Assembly: GCF_026213295.1 (NCBI RefSeq)
Contig: NC_079413.1
Location: 24,755,602-24,819,601, forward strand
Source: Gadus chalcogrammus
Taxonomy: Eukaryota > Chordata > Actinopteri > Gadiformes > Gadidae
DNA: 64,000 bases
Direction of reading: 5' to 3'
Of this stretch, positions 12,516-24,394 are shown one piece after another. The position numbers and the translations under genes are program-made. The notes beneath the pieces were generated by a model, which saw only the letters and a program-made list of their open reading frames with translations, had not been told where the DNA came from and ran no database searches. How positions within the stretch are numbered: the stretch's first letter is position 1; each line of letters begins with the position of its first letter.

Positions 12516-12582
12516 TTAGGGTTAGGGTTAGGGTTAGGGTTAGGGTTAGGGTTAGGGTTAGGGTTAGGGTTAGGGTTAGGTT

Positions 12583-13157
12583 AAGAGCCATCTACCACTT
12601 TTGAAAAACGGCATTTTTGAGCTAGTTCGAGAACCGAGTGGATCATGGGAATTCTTTTACCACCCAAGGATAGGTCTAGGCCCAGCGGACTTGCTTAAAA
12701 AATGTGGCGCCCCTGGCGTTTTTTTTTGGGTACTGCAATTTCGATTTTAAAGTTTAAAAGTGAAGCGTTTTTTTTTTTTTATTGGATCATGGGAATTCTG
12801 AATAGTGCCAGTGGTAGCCCTTGGTCCCTTCTACATCCCCTAGAAATTTGGAGCAATTTGGAGCCCCAAGTTTTAACATTGGACGACTTTTAAAATCGAC
12901 CTCACGGGGGAAGGGGGTGGATCATGGGATCATGGTTGGGGTTGGGTGGTAGGATTTTATGAGGCCGACCTTTGTGCAAAATTTTGGCCACCTGGTGGCT
13001 TGTTTTGGTATAGAAAATGGGATTTTCATTTTTTTTTTTTTTTTTTCTAAGTGTGGAGTCAAGAAAATTTGTTAGTAAAAAAATAAGTTCCCACAGAAAG
13101 TGTCTAGGAGCACGTTTTAGGCCATTTCGAGTCTTTTTTTTTTTAATGTGAAAATTC

Positions 13158-13188
<31 letters not shown>

Positions 13189-13190
13189 AA

Positions 13191-13226
<36 letters not shown>

Positions 13227-13618
13227 AAATTTGAAAATTCAAATTTTGTTTGTTGTTGTTTTTCTAATTCGAATTTTGAAAATTCATTCAATTTTTTTTT
13301 TTTTTTTTTTTTCAAGATGGCGCCGCCCATGGCTGCATTTCCCCCAAAACAGATTTCCCCCATTGACAATGCATGGAGAGGCGGTTATTGCACTTACTTG
13401 GTTTGGTGAAGTTGTTATTGCACTTACTTGGTTTGGTGAAGTTGTCTGGTAGTCGATCGGGTAGTCTGTGTTGGCTCAAGTCATGTCATGACCCATTCAC
13501 TGGGTCAAATTGTTTGGGTTATGGTTTCTTTTTTTTTTTTTTTTTTTTCTAACCCTTTTTTAGCTGGGCTCGGTCCGATCCTGAATCTGCAGGAATTATG
13601 TTTCTAACCCCTTCCTAG
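12583..13618 (+). repeat. Subtelomeric unit 5, short type
   Basis: Near-identical to unit 3 and cut at the same CCTAG point, so the cut was inherited by duplication of the dimer. ITS 13619-13693 follows. Confidence 0.95.
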
Positions 13619-13693
13619 GGTTAGGGTTAGGGTTAGGGTTAGGGTTAGGGTTAGGGTTAGGGTTAGGGTTAGGGTTAGGGTTAGGGTTAGGTT

Positions 13694-14298
13694 AAGAGCC
13701 ATCTACCACTTTTGAAAAACGGCATTTTTGAGCTAGTTCGAGAACCGAGTGGATCATGGGAATTCTTTTACCACCCAAGGATAGGTCTAGGCCCAGCGGA
13801 CTTGCTTAAAAAATGTGGCGCCCCTGGCGTTTTTTTTGGGTACTGCAATTTCGATTTTAAAGTTTAAAAGTGAAGCGTTTTTTTTTTTTTATTGGATCAT
13901 GGGAATTCTGAATAGTGCCAGTGGTAGCCCTTGGTCCCTTCTACATCCCCTAGAAATTTGGAGCAATTTGGAGCCCCAAGTTTTAACATTGGACGACTTT
14001 TAAAATCGACCTCACGGGGGAAGGGGGTGGATCATGGGATCATGGTTGGGGTTGGGTGGTAGGATTTTATGAGGCCGACCTTTGTGCAAAATTTTGGCCA
14101 CCTGGTGGCTTGTTTTGGTATAGAAAATGGGATTTTCATTTTTTTTTTTTTTTTTTTCTAAGTGTGGAGTCAAGAAAATTTGTTAGTAAAAAAATAAGTT
14201 CCCACAGAAAGTGTCTAGGAGCACGTTTTAGGCCATTTCGAGTCTTTTTTTTTTTAATGTGAAAATTCATTAATTTTTTTTTTTTTTTTTTTTTTTAA

Positions 14299-14334
<36 letters not shown>

Positions 14335-15171
14335 AAATTTGAAAATTCAAATTTTGTTTGTTGTTGTTTTTCTAATTCGAATTTTGAAAATTCATTCAAT
14401 TTTTTTTTTTTTTTTTTTTTCAAGATGGCGCCGCCCATGGCTGCATTTCCCCCAAAACAGATTTCCCCCATTGACAATGCATGGAGAGGCGGTTATTGCA
14501 CTTACTTGGTTTGGTGAAGTTGTTATTGCACTTACTTGGTTTGGTGAAGTTGTCTGGTAGTCGATCGGGTAGTCTGTGTTGGCTCAAGTCATGTCATGAC
14601 CCATTCACTGGGTCAAATTGTTTGGGTTATGGTTTCTTTTTTTTTTTTTTTTTTTTTCTAACCCTTTTTTAGCTGGGCTCGGTCCGATCCTGAATCTGCA
14701 GGAATTATGTTTCTAACCCCTTCCTAGGCCGAGAAAATAACTTAAAACCAATATTTTTTTTTTTTTTTTTTTTTTTAAGGGTTAGGTTGAGTAGAGGGCA
14801 CTCAACCATGTGCCGCTGCGCGGCACATGGGAGAGTGCCGAGAGAGTTAATCTTTTTTTTTTTTTTTTTTTAACCCTTTTTTAGCTGGGCTCGGTCCGAT
14901 CCTGAATCTGCAGGAATTATGTTTCTAACCCCTTCCTAGGCCGAGAAAATAACTTAAAACCAATATTTTTTTTTTTTTTTTTTTTTTTAAGGGTTAGGTT
15001 GAGTAGAGGGCACTCAACCATGTGCCGCTGCGCGGCACATGGGAGAGTGCCGAGAGAGTTAATCTTTTTTTTTTTTTTTTTTAACCCTTTTTTAGCTGGG
15101 CTCGGTCCGATCCTGAATCTGCAGGAATTAGGTTTCTAGCCCCTTCCTAGGCCGAGAAAATAACTTAAAAC

Positions 15172-15207
<36 letters not shown>

Positions 15208-15255
15208 GGTTAGGGTTAGGGAATAAGGCTAAAGGTTAAGGTTAGGGTTAGGTGG
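13694..15255 (+). repeat. Subtelomeric unit 6, long type
   Basis: Long type with hairpins at 14797-14839 and 15009-15051 and the GGTGG end. ITS 15256-15322 follows. Confidence 0.95.
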
Positions 15256-15322
15256 TTAGGGTTAGGGTTAGGGTTAGGGTTAGGGTTAGGGTTAGGGTTA
15301 GGGTTAGGGTTAGGGTTAGGTT

Positions 15323-15927
15323 AAGAGCCATCTACCACTTTTGAAAAACGGCATTTTTGAGCTAGTTCGAGAACCGAGTGGATCATGGGAATTCTTTTAC
15401 CACCCAAGGATAGGTCTAGGCCCAGCGGACTTGCTTAAAAAATGTGGCGCCCCTGGCGTTTTTTTTGGGTACTGCAATTTCGATTTTAAAGTTTAAAAGT
15501 GAAGCGTTTTTTTTTTTTATTGGATCATGGGAATTCTGAATAGTGCCAGTGGTAGCCCTTGGTCCCTTCTACATCCCCTAGAAATTTGGAGCAATTTGGA
15601 GCCCCAAGTTTTAACATTGGACGACTTTTAAAATCGACCTCACGGGGGAAGGGGGTGGATCATGGGATCATGGTTGGGGTTGGGTGGTAGGATTTTATGA
15701 GGCCGACCTTTGTGCAAAATTTTGGCCACCTGGTGGCTTGTTTTGGTATAGAAAATGGGATTTTCATTTTTTTTTTTTTTTTTTCTAAGTGTGGAGTCAA
15801 GAAAATTTGTTAGTAAAAAAATAAGTTCCCACAGAAAGTGTCTAGGAGCACGTTTTAGGCCATTTCGAGTCTTTTTTTTTTTAATGTGAAAATTCATTAA
15901 TTTTTTTTTTTTTTTTTTTTTTTTTAA

Positions 15928-15963
<36 letters not shown>

Positions 15964-16356
15964 AAATTTGAAAATTCAAATTTTGTTTGTTGTTGTTTTT
16001 CTAATTCGAATTTTGAAAATTCATTCAATTTTTTTTTTTTTTTTTTTTTCAAGATGGCGCCGCCCATGGCTGCATTTCCCCCAAAACAGATTTCCCCCAT
16101 TGACAATGCATGGAGAGGCGGTTATTGCACTTACTTGGTTTGGTGAAGTTGTTATTGCACTTACTTGGTTTGGTGAAGTTGTCTGGTAGTCGATCGGGTA
16201 GTCTGTGTTGGCTCAAGTCATGTCATGACCCATTCACTGGGTCAAATTGTTTGGGTTATGGTTTCTTTTTTTTTTTTTTTTTTTTTCTAACCCTTTTTTA
16301 GCTGGGCTCGGTCCGATCCTGAATCTGCAGGAATTATGTTTCTAACCCCTTCCTAG
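15323..16356 (+). repeat. Subtelomeric unit 7, short type
   Basis: Short type ending at CCTAG. ITS 16357-16419 follows. Confidence 0.95.
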
Positions 16357-16419
16357 GGTTAGGGTTAGGGTTAGGGTTAGGGTTAGGGTTAGGGTTAGGG
16401 TTAGGGTTAGGGTTAGGTT

Positions 16420-17026
16420 AAGAGCCATCTACCACTTTTGAAAAACGGCATTTTTGAGCTAGTTCGAGAACCGAGTGGATCATGGGAATTCTTTTACCAC
16501 CCAAGGATAGGTCTAGGCCCAGCGGACTTGCTTAAAAAATGTGGCGCCCCTGGCGTTTTTTTTTGGGTACTGCAATTTCGATTTTAAAGTTTAAAAGTGA
16601 AGCGTTTTTTTTTTTTATTGGATCATGGGAATTCTGAATAGTGCCAGTGGTAGCCCTTGGTCCCTTCTACATCCCCTAGAAATTTGGAGCAATTTGGAGC
16701 CCCAAGTTTTAACATTGGACGACTTTTAAAATCGACCTCACGGGGGAAGGGGGTGGATCATGGGATCATGGTTGGGGTTGGGTGGTAGGATTTTATGAGG
16801 CCGACCTTTGTGCAAAATTTTGGCCACCTGGTGGCTTGTTTTGGTATAGAAAATGGGATTTTCATTTTTTTTTTTTTTTTTTTCTAAGTGTGGAGTCAAG
16901 AAAATTTGTTAGTAAAAAAATAAGTTCCCACAGAAAGTGTCTAGGAGCACGTTTTAGGCCATTTCGAGTCTTTTTTTTTTTAATGTGAAAATTCATTAAT
17001 TTTTTTTTTTTTTTTTTTTTTTTTAA

Positions 17027-17062
<36 letters not shown>

Positions 17063-17897
17063 AAATTTGAAAATTCAAATTTTGTTTGTTGTTGTTTTTC
17101 TAATTCGAATTTTGAAAATTCATTCAATTTTTTTTTTTTTTTTTTTTTCAAGATGGCGCCGCCCATGGCTGCATTTCCCCCAAAACAGATTTCCCCCATT
17201 GACAATGCATGGAGAGGCGGTTATTGCACTTACTTGGTTTGGTGAAGTTGTTATTGCACTTACTTGGTTTGGTGAAGTTGTCTGGTAGTCGATCGGGTAG
17301 TCTGTGTTGGCTCAAGTCATGTCATGACCCATTCACTGGGTCAAATTGTTTGGGTTATGGTTTCTTTTTTTTTTTTTTTTTTTTCTAACCCTTTTTTAGC
17401 TGGGCTCGGTCCGATCCTGAATCTGCAGGAATTATGTTTCTAACCCCTTCCTAGGCCGAGAAAATAACTTAAAACCAATATTTTTTTTTTTTTTTTTTTT
17501 TTAAGGGTTAGGTTGAGTAGAGGGCACTCAACCATGTGCCGCTGCGCGGCACATGGGAGAGTGCCGAGAGAGTTAATCTTTTTTTTTTTTTTTTTTTAAC
17601 CCTTTTTTAGCTGGGCTCGGTCCGATCCTGAATCTGCAGGAATTATGTTTCTAACCCCTTCCTAGGCCGAGAAAATAACTTAAAACCAATATTTTTTTTT
17701 TTTTTTTTTTTTTTAAGGGTTAGGTTGAGTAGAGGGCACTCAACCATGTGCCGCTGCGCGGCACATGGGAGAGTGCCGAGAGAGTTAATCTTTTTTTTTT
17801 TTTTTTTTAACCCTTTTTTAGCTGGGCTCGGTCCGATCCTGAATCTGCAGGAATTAGGTTTCTAGCCCCTTCCTAGGCCGAGAAAATAACTTAAAAC

Positions 17898-17933
<36 letters not shown>

Positions 17934-17981
17934 GGTTAGGGTTAGGGAATAAGGCTAAAGGTTAAGGTTAGGGTTAGGTGG
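16420..17981 (+). repeat. Subtelomeric unit 8, long type
   Basis: Long type with hairpins at 17523-17565 and 17735-17777 and the GGTGG end. ITS 17982-18060 follows. Confidence 0.95.
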
Positions 17982-18060
17982 TTAGGGTTAGGGTTAGGGT
18001 TAGGGTTAGGGTTAGGGTTAGGGTTAGGGTTAGGGTTAGGGTTAGGGTTAGGGTTAGGTT

Positions 18061-18634
18061 AAGAGCCATCTACCACTTTTGAAAAACGGCATTTTTGAGC
18101 TAGTTCGAGAACCGAGTGGATCATGGGAATTCTTTTACCACCCAAGGATAGGTCTAGGCCCAGCGGACTTGCTTAAAAAATGTGGCGCCCCTGGCGTTTT
18201 TTTTGGGTACTGCAATTTCGATTTTAAAGTTTAAAAGTGAAGCGTTTTTTTTTTTTATTGGATCATGGGAATTCTGAATAGTGCCAGTGGTAGCCCTTGG
18301 TCCCTTCTACATCCCCTAGAAATTTGGAGCAATTTGGAGCCCCAAGTTTTAACATTGGACGACTTTTAAAATCGACCTCACGGGGGAAGGGGGTGGATCA
18401 TGGGATCATGGTTGGGGTTGGGTGGTAGGATTTTATGAGGCCGACCTTTGTGCAAAATTTTGGCCACCTGGTGGCTTGTTTTGGTATAGAAAATGGGATT
18501 TTCATTTTTTTTTTTTTTTTTTTCTAAGTGTGGAGTCAAGAAAATTTGTTAGTAAAAAAATAAGTTCCCACAGAAAGTGTCTAGGAGCACGTTTTAGGCC
18601 ATTTCGAGTCTTTTTTTTTTTAATGTGAAAATTC

Positions 18635-18665
<31 letters not shown>

Positions 18666-18667
18666 AA

Positions 18668-18701
<34 letters not shown>

Positions 18702-19094
18702 GAAATTTGAAAATTCAAATTTTGTTTGTTGTTGTTTTTCTAATTCGAATTTTGAAAATTCATTCAATTTTTTTTTTTTTTTTTTTTCAAGATGGCGCCG
18801 CCCATGGCTGCATTTCCCCCAAAACAGATTTCCCCCATTGACAATGCATGGAGAGGCGGTTATTGCACTTACTTGGTTTGGTGAAGTTGTTATTGCACTT
18901 ACTTGGTTTGGTGAAGTTGTCTGGTAGTCGATCGGGTAGTCTGTGTTGGCTCAAGTCATGTCATGACCCATTCACTGGGTCAAATTGTTTGGGTTATGGT
19001 TTCTTTTTTTTTTTTTTTTTTTTTCTAACCCTTTTTTAGCTGGGCTCGGTCCGATCCTGAATCTGCAGGAATTATGTTTCTAACCCCTTCCTAG
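18061..19094 (+). repeat. Subtelomeric unit 9, short type
   Basis: Short type ending at CCTAG; last member of the first dimer array. ITS 19095-19157 follows. Confidence 0.95.
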
Positions 19095-19157
19095 GGTTAG
19101 GGTTAGGGTTAGGGTTAGGGTTAGGGTTAGGGTTAGGGTTAGGGTTAGGGTTAGGTT

Positions 19158-19765
19158 AAGAGCCATCTACCACTTTTGAAAAACGGCATTTTTGAGCTAG
19201 TTCGAGAACCGAGTGGATCATGGGAATTCTTTTACCACCCAAGGATAGGTCTAGGCCCAGCGGACTTGCTTAAAAAATGTGGCGCCCCTGGCGTTTTTTT
19301 TGGGTACTGCAATTTCGATTTTAAAGTTTAAAAGTGAAGCGTTTTTTTTTTTTTATTGGATCATGGGAATTCTGAATAGTGCCAGTGGTAGCCCTTGGTC
19401 CCTTCTACATCCCCTAGAAATTTGGAGCAATTTGGAGCCCCAAGTTTTAACATTGGACGACTTTTAAAATCGACCTCACGGGGGAAGGGGGTGGATCATG
19501 GGATCATGGTTGGGGTTGGGTGGTAGGATTTTATGAGGCCGACCTTTGTGCAAAATTTTGGCCACCTGGTGGCTTGTTTTGGTATAGAAAATGGGATTTT
19601 CATTTTTTTTTTTTTTTTTTTCTAAGTGTGGAGTCAAGAAAATTTGTTAGTAAAAAAATAAGTTCCCACAGAAAGTGTCTAGGAGCACGTTTTAGGCCAT
19701 TTCGAGTCTTTTTTTTTTTAATGTGAAAATTCATTAAATTTTTTTTTTTTTTTTTTTTTTTTTAA

Positions 19766-19801
<36 letters not shown>

Positions 19802-20428
19802 AAATTTGAAAATTCAAATTTTGTTTGTTGTTGTTTTTCTAATTCGAATTTTGAAAATTCATTCAATTTTTTTTTTTTTTTTTTTTTCAAGATGGCGCCG
19901 CCCATGGCTGCATTTCCCCCAAAACAGATTTCCCCCATTGACAATGCATGGAGAGGCGGTTATTGCACTTACTTGGTTTGGTGAAGTTGTTATTGCACTT
20001 ACTTGGTTTGGTGAAGTTGTCTGGTAGTCGATCGGGTAGTCTGTGTTGGCTCAAGTCATGTCATGACCCATTCACTGGGTCAAATTGTTTGGGTTATGGT
20101 TTCTTTTTTTTTTTTTTTTTTTTTTTCTAACCCTTTTTTAGCTGGGCTCGGTCCGATCCTGAATCTGCAGGAATTATGTTTCTAACCCCTTCCTAGGCCG
20201 AGAAAATAACTTAAAACCAATATATATTTTTTTTTTTTTTTTTTAAGGGTTAGGTTGAGTAGAGGGCACTCAACCATGTGCCGCGCAGCGGCACATGGGA
20301 GAGTGCCGAGAGAGTTAATCTTTTTTTTTTTTTTTTTTTAACCCTTTTTTAGCTGGGCTCGGTCCGATCCTGAATCTGCAGGAATTAGGTTTCTAGCCCC
20401 TTCCTAGGCCGAGAAAATAACTTAAAAC

Positions 20429-20466
<38 letters not shown>

Positions 20467-20530
20467 GGTTAGGGTTAGGGAATAAGGCTAAAGGTTAAGG
20501 TTAGGGTTAGGTGGAGTTCCGTGTCCCATG
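19158..20530 (+). repeat. Subtelomeric unit 10, single-hairpin type
   Basis: The body has one hairpin module (20265-20307) whose loop is GCA rather than TGC. It ends with GTGGAGTTCCGTGTCCCATG, which is absent from the dimer family, and then TTAGGG. Confidence 0.93.
20265..20307. repeat. Hairpin, GCA-loop form (15 copies)
   Basis: Same arms and same AA/GA mismatch, but the loop is GCA, the reverse complement of TGC. Copies start at 20265, 21841, 23662, 28251, 35000, 36571, 38385, 42973, 44753, 46329, 48153, 50533, 52111, 54062 and 57160, always one per unit. Those at 23662, 38385 and 48153 have CCTTGTG in the left arm. Confidence 0.9.
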
Positions 20531-20732
20531 GGTTAGGGTTAGGGTTAGGGTTAGGGTTAGGTTAAGAGCCATCTACCACTTTTTAAAAACGGCTTTTTTG
20601 AGCTAGTTCGAGAACGCAGCGGTTAGGGTTAGGGTTAGGGTTAGGGTTAGGGTTAGGTTAAGAGCCATCTACCACTTTTGAGGTTAGGGTTAGGGTTAGG
20701 GTTAGGGTTAGGGTTAGGGTTAGGGTTAGGTT
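20531..20732 (+). repeat. ITS with two mini-units
   Basis: Two severely truncated unit starts lie within telomeric repeats: a 59 bp piece ending GCAGCGG (20564-20622) and a 23 bp piece ending TTTTGAG (20660-20682). Each begins with AAGAGCCATC and is followed by TTAGGG. Confidence 0.93.
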
Positions 20733-21341
20733 AAGAGCCATCTACCACTTTTGAAAAACGGCATTTTTGAGCTAGTTCGAGAACCGAGTGGATCATGGGA
20801 ATTCTTTTACCACCCAAGGATAGGTCTAGGCCCAGCGGACTTGCTTAAAAAATGTGGCGCCCCTGGCGTTTTTTTTTGGGTACTGCAATTTCGATTTTAA
20901 AGTTTAAAAGTGAAGCGTTTTTTTTTTTTATTGGATCATGGGAATTCTGAATAGTGCCAGTGGTAGCCCTTGGTCCCTTCTACATCCCCTAGAAATTTGG
21001 AGCAATTTGGAGCCCCAAGTTTTAACATTGGACGACTTTTAAAATCGACCTCACGGGGGAAGGGGGTGGATCATGGGATCATGGTTGGGGTTGGGTGGTA
21101 GGATTTTATGAGGCCGACCTTTGTGCAAAATTTTGGCCACCTGGTGGCTTGTTTTGGTATAGAAAATGGGATTTTCATTTTTTTTTTTTTTTTTTTCTAA
21201 GTGTGGAGTCAAGAAAATTTGTTAGTAAAAAAATAAGTTCCCACAGAAAGTGTCTAGGAGCACGTTTTAGGCCATTTCGAGTCTTTTTTTTTTTAATGTG
21301 AAAATTCATTAAATTTTTTTTTTTTTTTTTTTTTTTTAATA

Positions 21342-21376
<35 letters not shown>

Positions 21377-22004
21377 AAATTTGAAAATTCAAATTTTGTT
21401 TGTTGTTGTTTTTCTAATTCGAATTTTGAAAATTCATTCAATTTTTTTTTTTTTTTTTTTTTCAAGATGGCGCCGCCCATGGCTGCATTTCCCCCAAAAC
21501 AGATTTCCCCCATTGACAATGCATGGAGAGGCGGTTATTGCACTTACTTGGTTTGGTGAAGTTGTTATTGCACTTACTTGGTTTGGTGAAGTTGTCTGGT
21601 AGTCGATCGGGTAGTCTGTGTTGGCTCAAGTCATGTCATGACCCATTCACTGGGTCAAATTGTTTGGGTTATGGTTTCTTTTTTTTTTTTTTTTTTTTTT
21701 TTTCTAACCCTTTTTTAGCTGGGCTCGGTCCGATCCTGAATCTGCAGGAATTATGTTTCTAACCCCTTCCTAGGCCGAGAAAATAACTTAAAACCAATAT
21801 ATATATTTTTTTTTTTTTTTAAGGGTTAGGTTGAGTAGAGGGCACTCAACCATGTGCCGCGCAGCGGCACATGGGAGAGTGCCGAGAGAGTTAATCTTTT
21901 TTTTTTTTTTTTTTTAACCCTTTTTTAGCTGGGCTCGGTCCGATCCTGAATCTGCAGGAATTAGGTTTCTAGCCCCTTCCTAGGCCGAGAAAATAACTTA
22001 AAAC

Positions 22005-22042
<38 letters not shown>

Positions 22043-22106
22043 GGTTAGGGTTAGGGAATAAGGCTAAAGGTTAAGGTTAGGGTTAGGTGGAGTTCCGTGT
22101 CCCATG
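20733..22106 (+). repeat. Subtelomeric unit 11, single-hairpin type
   Basis: As unit 10, with a hairpin at 21841-21883 and the CCCATG end. Confidence 0.93.
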
Positions 22107-22528
22107 GGTTAGGGTTAGGGTTAGGGTTAGGGTTAGGTTAAGAGCCATCTACCACTTTTTAAAAACGGCTTTTTTGAGCTAGTTCGAGAACGCAGCGGTT
22201 AGGGTTAGGGTTAGGGTTAGGGTTAGGTTAAGAGCCATCTACCACTTTTGAGGTTAGGGTTAGGGTTAGGGTTAGGGTTAGGGTTAGGGTTAGGGTTAGG
22301 GTTAGGGTTAGGTTAAGAGCCATCTACCACTTTTGAAAAACGGCATTTTTGAGCTAGTTCGAGAACCGAGTGGATCATGGGAATTCTTTTACCACCCAAG
22401 GATAGGTCTAGGCCCAGCGGACTTGCTTAAAAAATGTGGCGCCCCTGGCGTTTTTTTTTGGGTTAGGGTTAGGGTTAGGGTTAGGGTTAGGGTTAGGGTT
22501 AGGGTTAGGTTAGGGTTAGGGTTAGGTT
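22107..22528 (+). repeat. ITS with 59 bp, 23 bp and 148 bp truncated units
   Basis: Truncated starts lie at 22140-22198, 22230-22252 and 22315-22462. The last ends in poly-T then GGG, where the intact unit continues GGGTACTGC and here becomes GGGTTAGGG (4-base overlap GGGT). ITS 22463-22528 contains one TTAGG. Confidence 0.92.
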
Positions 22529-23247
22529 AAGAGCCATCTACCACTTTTGAAAAACTGCATTTTTGAGCTAGTTCGAGAACGCAGAGGTGCATGGGAATTC
22601 GGCGACCACCCTGGGATAGGTCTAGGCCCAGCGGACTTGCTCAAAAAATGTGGCGCCCCTGGCGGTTTTTTTGGGTACTGCAATTTCGATTTTAAAGTTT
22701 AAAAGTGAAGCGTTTTTTTTTTTTGAGCGGTGCATGGGAATTTGGGATAGTGCCAGTGGTAGCCCTTGGGCCCCTCTTTATACCCTATAAATTTGGAGCA
22801 ATTTGGAGCCCCAAGTTTTAACATTGGACGACTTTTAAAATCGACCTCACGGGAGAAGGGGGAGGTGCATGGGATCATGGTTGGGGTTGGGTGGTAGGAT
22901 TTTATGAGGCCGACCTTTGTGCAAAATTTTGGCCACCTGGTGGCTTGTTTTGGTATAGAAAATGGGATTTTCATTTTTTTTTTTTTTTTTTCTAAGTGTG
23001 GAGTCAACAAAATTTGTTAGTAAAAAAATAAGTTCCCACAGAAAGTGTCTAGGAGCACGTTTTAGGCCATTTCGAGTCTTTTTTTTTTTTTTTTTTTTAA
23101 TGTGAAAATTCATTCAATTTTTTTTTTTTTTTTTTTTTTTTAATTAGAATTTTTTTTATTTATTTTATTTATTTTTTTTTGAAATTTGAAAATTCAATTC
23201 AAATTTTGTTTGTTGTTGTTTTTCTAATTCGAATTTTGAAAATTCAT

Positions 23248-23280
<33 letters not shown>

Positions 23281-23812
23281 CAAGATGGCGCCGCCCATGG
23301 CTGCATTTCCCCCAAAACAGATTTCCCCCATTGACAATGCATGGAGAGGCGGTTATTGCACTTACTTGGTTTGGTGAAGTTGTTATTGCACTTACTTGGT
23401 TTGGTGAAGTTGTCTGGTAGTCGATCGGGTAGTCTGTGTTGGCTCAAGTCATGTCATGACCCATTCACTGGGTCAAATTGTTTGGGTTATGGTTTTTTTT
23501 TTTTTTTTTTTTTTTTTCTAACCCTTTTTTTTTTCTAACCCAGATTCTGATCCTGAATCTGCAGGAATTATGTTTCTAGCCCCTTCCTAGGCCGAGAAAA
23601 TAACTTAAAACCAATCTTTTTTTTTTTTTTTTTTTTTTTTTAAGGGTTAGGTTGAGTAGAAGGCACTCAACCTTGTGCCGCGCAGCGGCACATGGGAGAG
23701 TGCCGAGAGAGTTAATCTTTTTTTTTTTTTTTTTAACCGGGCTCGGTCCGATCCTGGATCTGCAGGAATTATGTTTCTAGCCCCTTCCTAAGCCGAGAAA
23801 ATAACTTAAAAC

Positions 23813-23846
<34 letters not shown>

Positions 23847-23884
23847 GGTTAGGGTTAGGGAATAAGGCTAAAGGTTAAGGTTAG
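22529..23884 (+). repeat. Subtelomeric unit 12, divergent subtype
   Basis: Same architecture, but with subtype changes: GCAGAGGTGCATGGG in place of CCGAGTGGATCATGGG, CTGGCGGTTTT, GAGCGGTGCATGGG, TTTATTTATTTTATT interruptions in poly-T, and a hairpin at 23662-23704 with one arm mismatch (CCTTGTG). It ends in degenerate telomere-like GGGAATAAGGCTAAAGG. Confidence 0.9.
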
Positions 23885-23921
23885 GATTAAGATTAAGATT
23901 AAGATTAAGATTAAGATTAAG
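23885..23921 (+). repeat. (ATTAAG)n short hexamer array
   Basis: Six tandem ATTAAG hexamers, a variant-repeat tract one or two changes from TTAGGG-like sequence, followed by GGGTTAGGG units to 23951. Copies lie at 38608-38644 and 48378-48416. Confidence 0.9.
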
Positions 23922-23951
23922 AGGGTTAGGGTTAGGGTTAGGGTTAGGGTA

Positions 23952-24394
23952 GGGGGTTTTAACCGAAGTGCACCCGGGTGCAGACCGTTTTCGGTGGATA
24001 TCTTTTGACAGCAAGGTGCTAGAGAAACGGGAGGCAGACGCACCCCCCCCCAAAGGGAGGAGCAGCTTTCCAACGGTGCCAAGCCCGAGTCCGTGCGACC
24101 TTCACCTGCCGAGATATCGAGTCGGGCATCACATATGCTGCTGTCTGTAGCAGCTTTGCACAGCGAAATCCAAAGTGGGCTCCGTTGAGGTCCCCTCAGC
24201 AGCCACCAGATGGCAGAAGCGGCCCCTAACCGTCATCACGTGTTCGTTTATTATTATTTCGTTTATTATTATATTATTTATTTATGCAAGTCAGGATGTA
24301 GTCTATGAATCTGGGTTAACCCTAACCCTTTTTTCTTTTCAAGATGGCGCCGCCCATGGCTGCTGTGAGCCCGACGTCATTTTCCCCCAAATAT
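23952..24394 (+). repeat. CTCF-consensus segment, copy A (unique-sequence island)
   Basis: A non-repetitive island between telomeric arrays. It contains the 14 bp palindrome TGCACCCGGGTGCA (23969-23982), a perfect CTCF core (24203-24216), an AT-rich stretch (ATTATTATTT), a C-strand-oriented telomeric motif GGGTTAACCCTAACCC (24313-24328), AAGATGGCGCC and GACGTCA near its right end. I recognise no gene. The reading frames here are short and lack domain signatures. Confidence 0.85.
24203..24216 (+). promoter_or_regulatory. CTCF-binding consensus, copy A
   Basis: CCACCAGATGGCAG satisfies every position of the vertebrate CTCF core CCASYAGRKGGCRS. In human cells CTCF binds subtelomeres near TERRA start sites. 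Here the site lies about 180 bp left of a TTAGGG array, in an orientation that would let transcription run rightward into it. Binding is inferred from motif only. Confidence 0.7.

Larger units (their letters stand above)
8219..19094 (+). repeat. Tandem array of 2.73 kb dimeric higher-order repeats (four copies)
   Basis: The landmark ATGCATGGAGAGG recurs at spacings alternating near 1,105 and 1,632 bp (about 7900, 9003, 10633, 11740, 13373, 14481, 16110, 17209, 18848). Four long+short dimers therefore lie head to tail. The same long-then-short order recurs at 30038-32703. The high identity and shared truncation point indicate recent amplification of the dimer as a block. Confidence 0.9.

Noticed and set aside
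20531..20732. CRISPR-like impression of short repeats with spacers
   Set aside because: The repeats are TTAGGG and the 'spacers' are truncated starts of one unit; the eukaryotic telomeric context explains it fully.
22640..22680. A CTCF-like site in CGCCCCTGGCGG of the divergent units and in CCACCTGGTGGC of all units
   Set aside because: Each misses consensus positions (one G short, or two mismatches), so neither is listed as a site, unlike the perfect match in the island.
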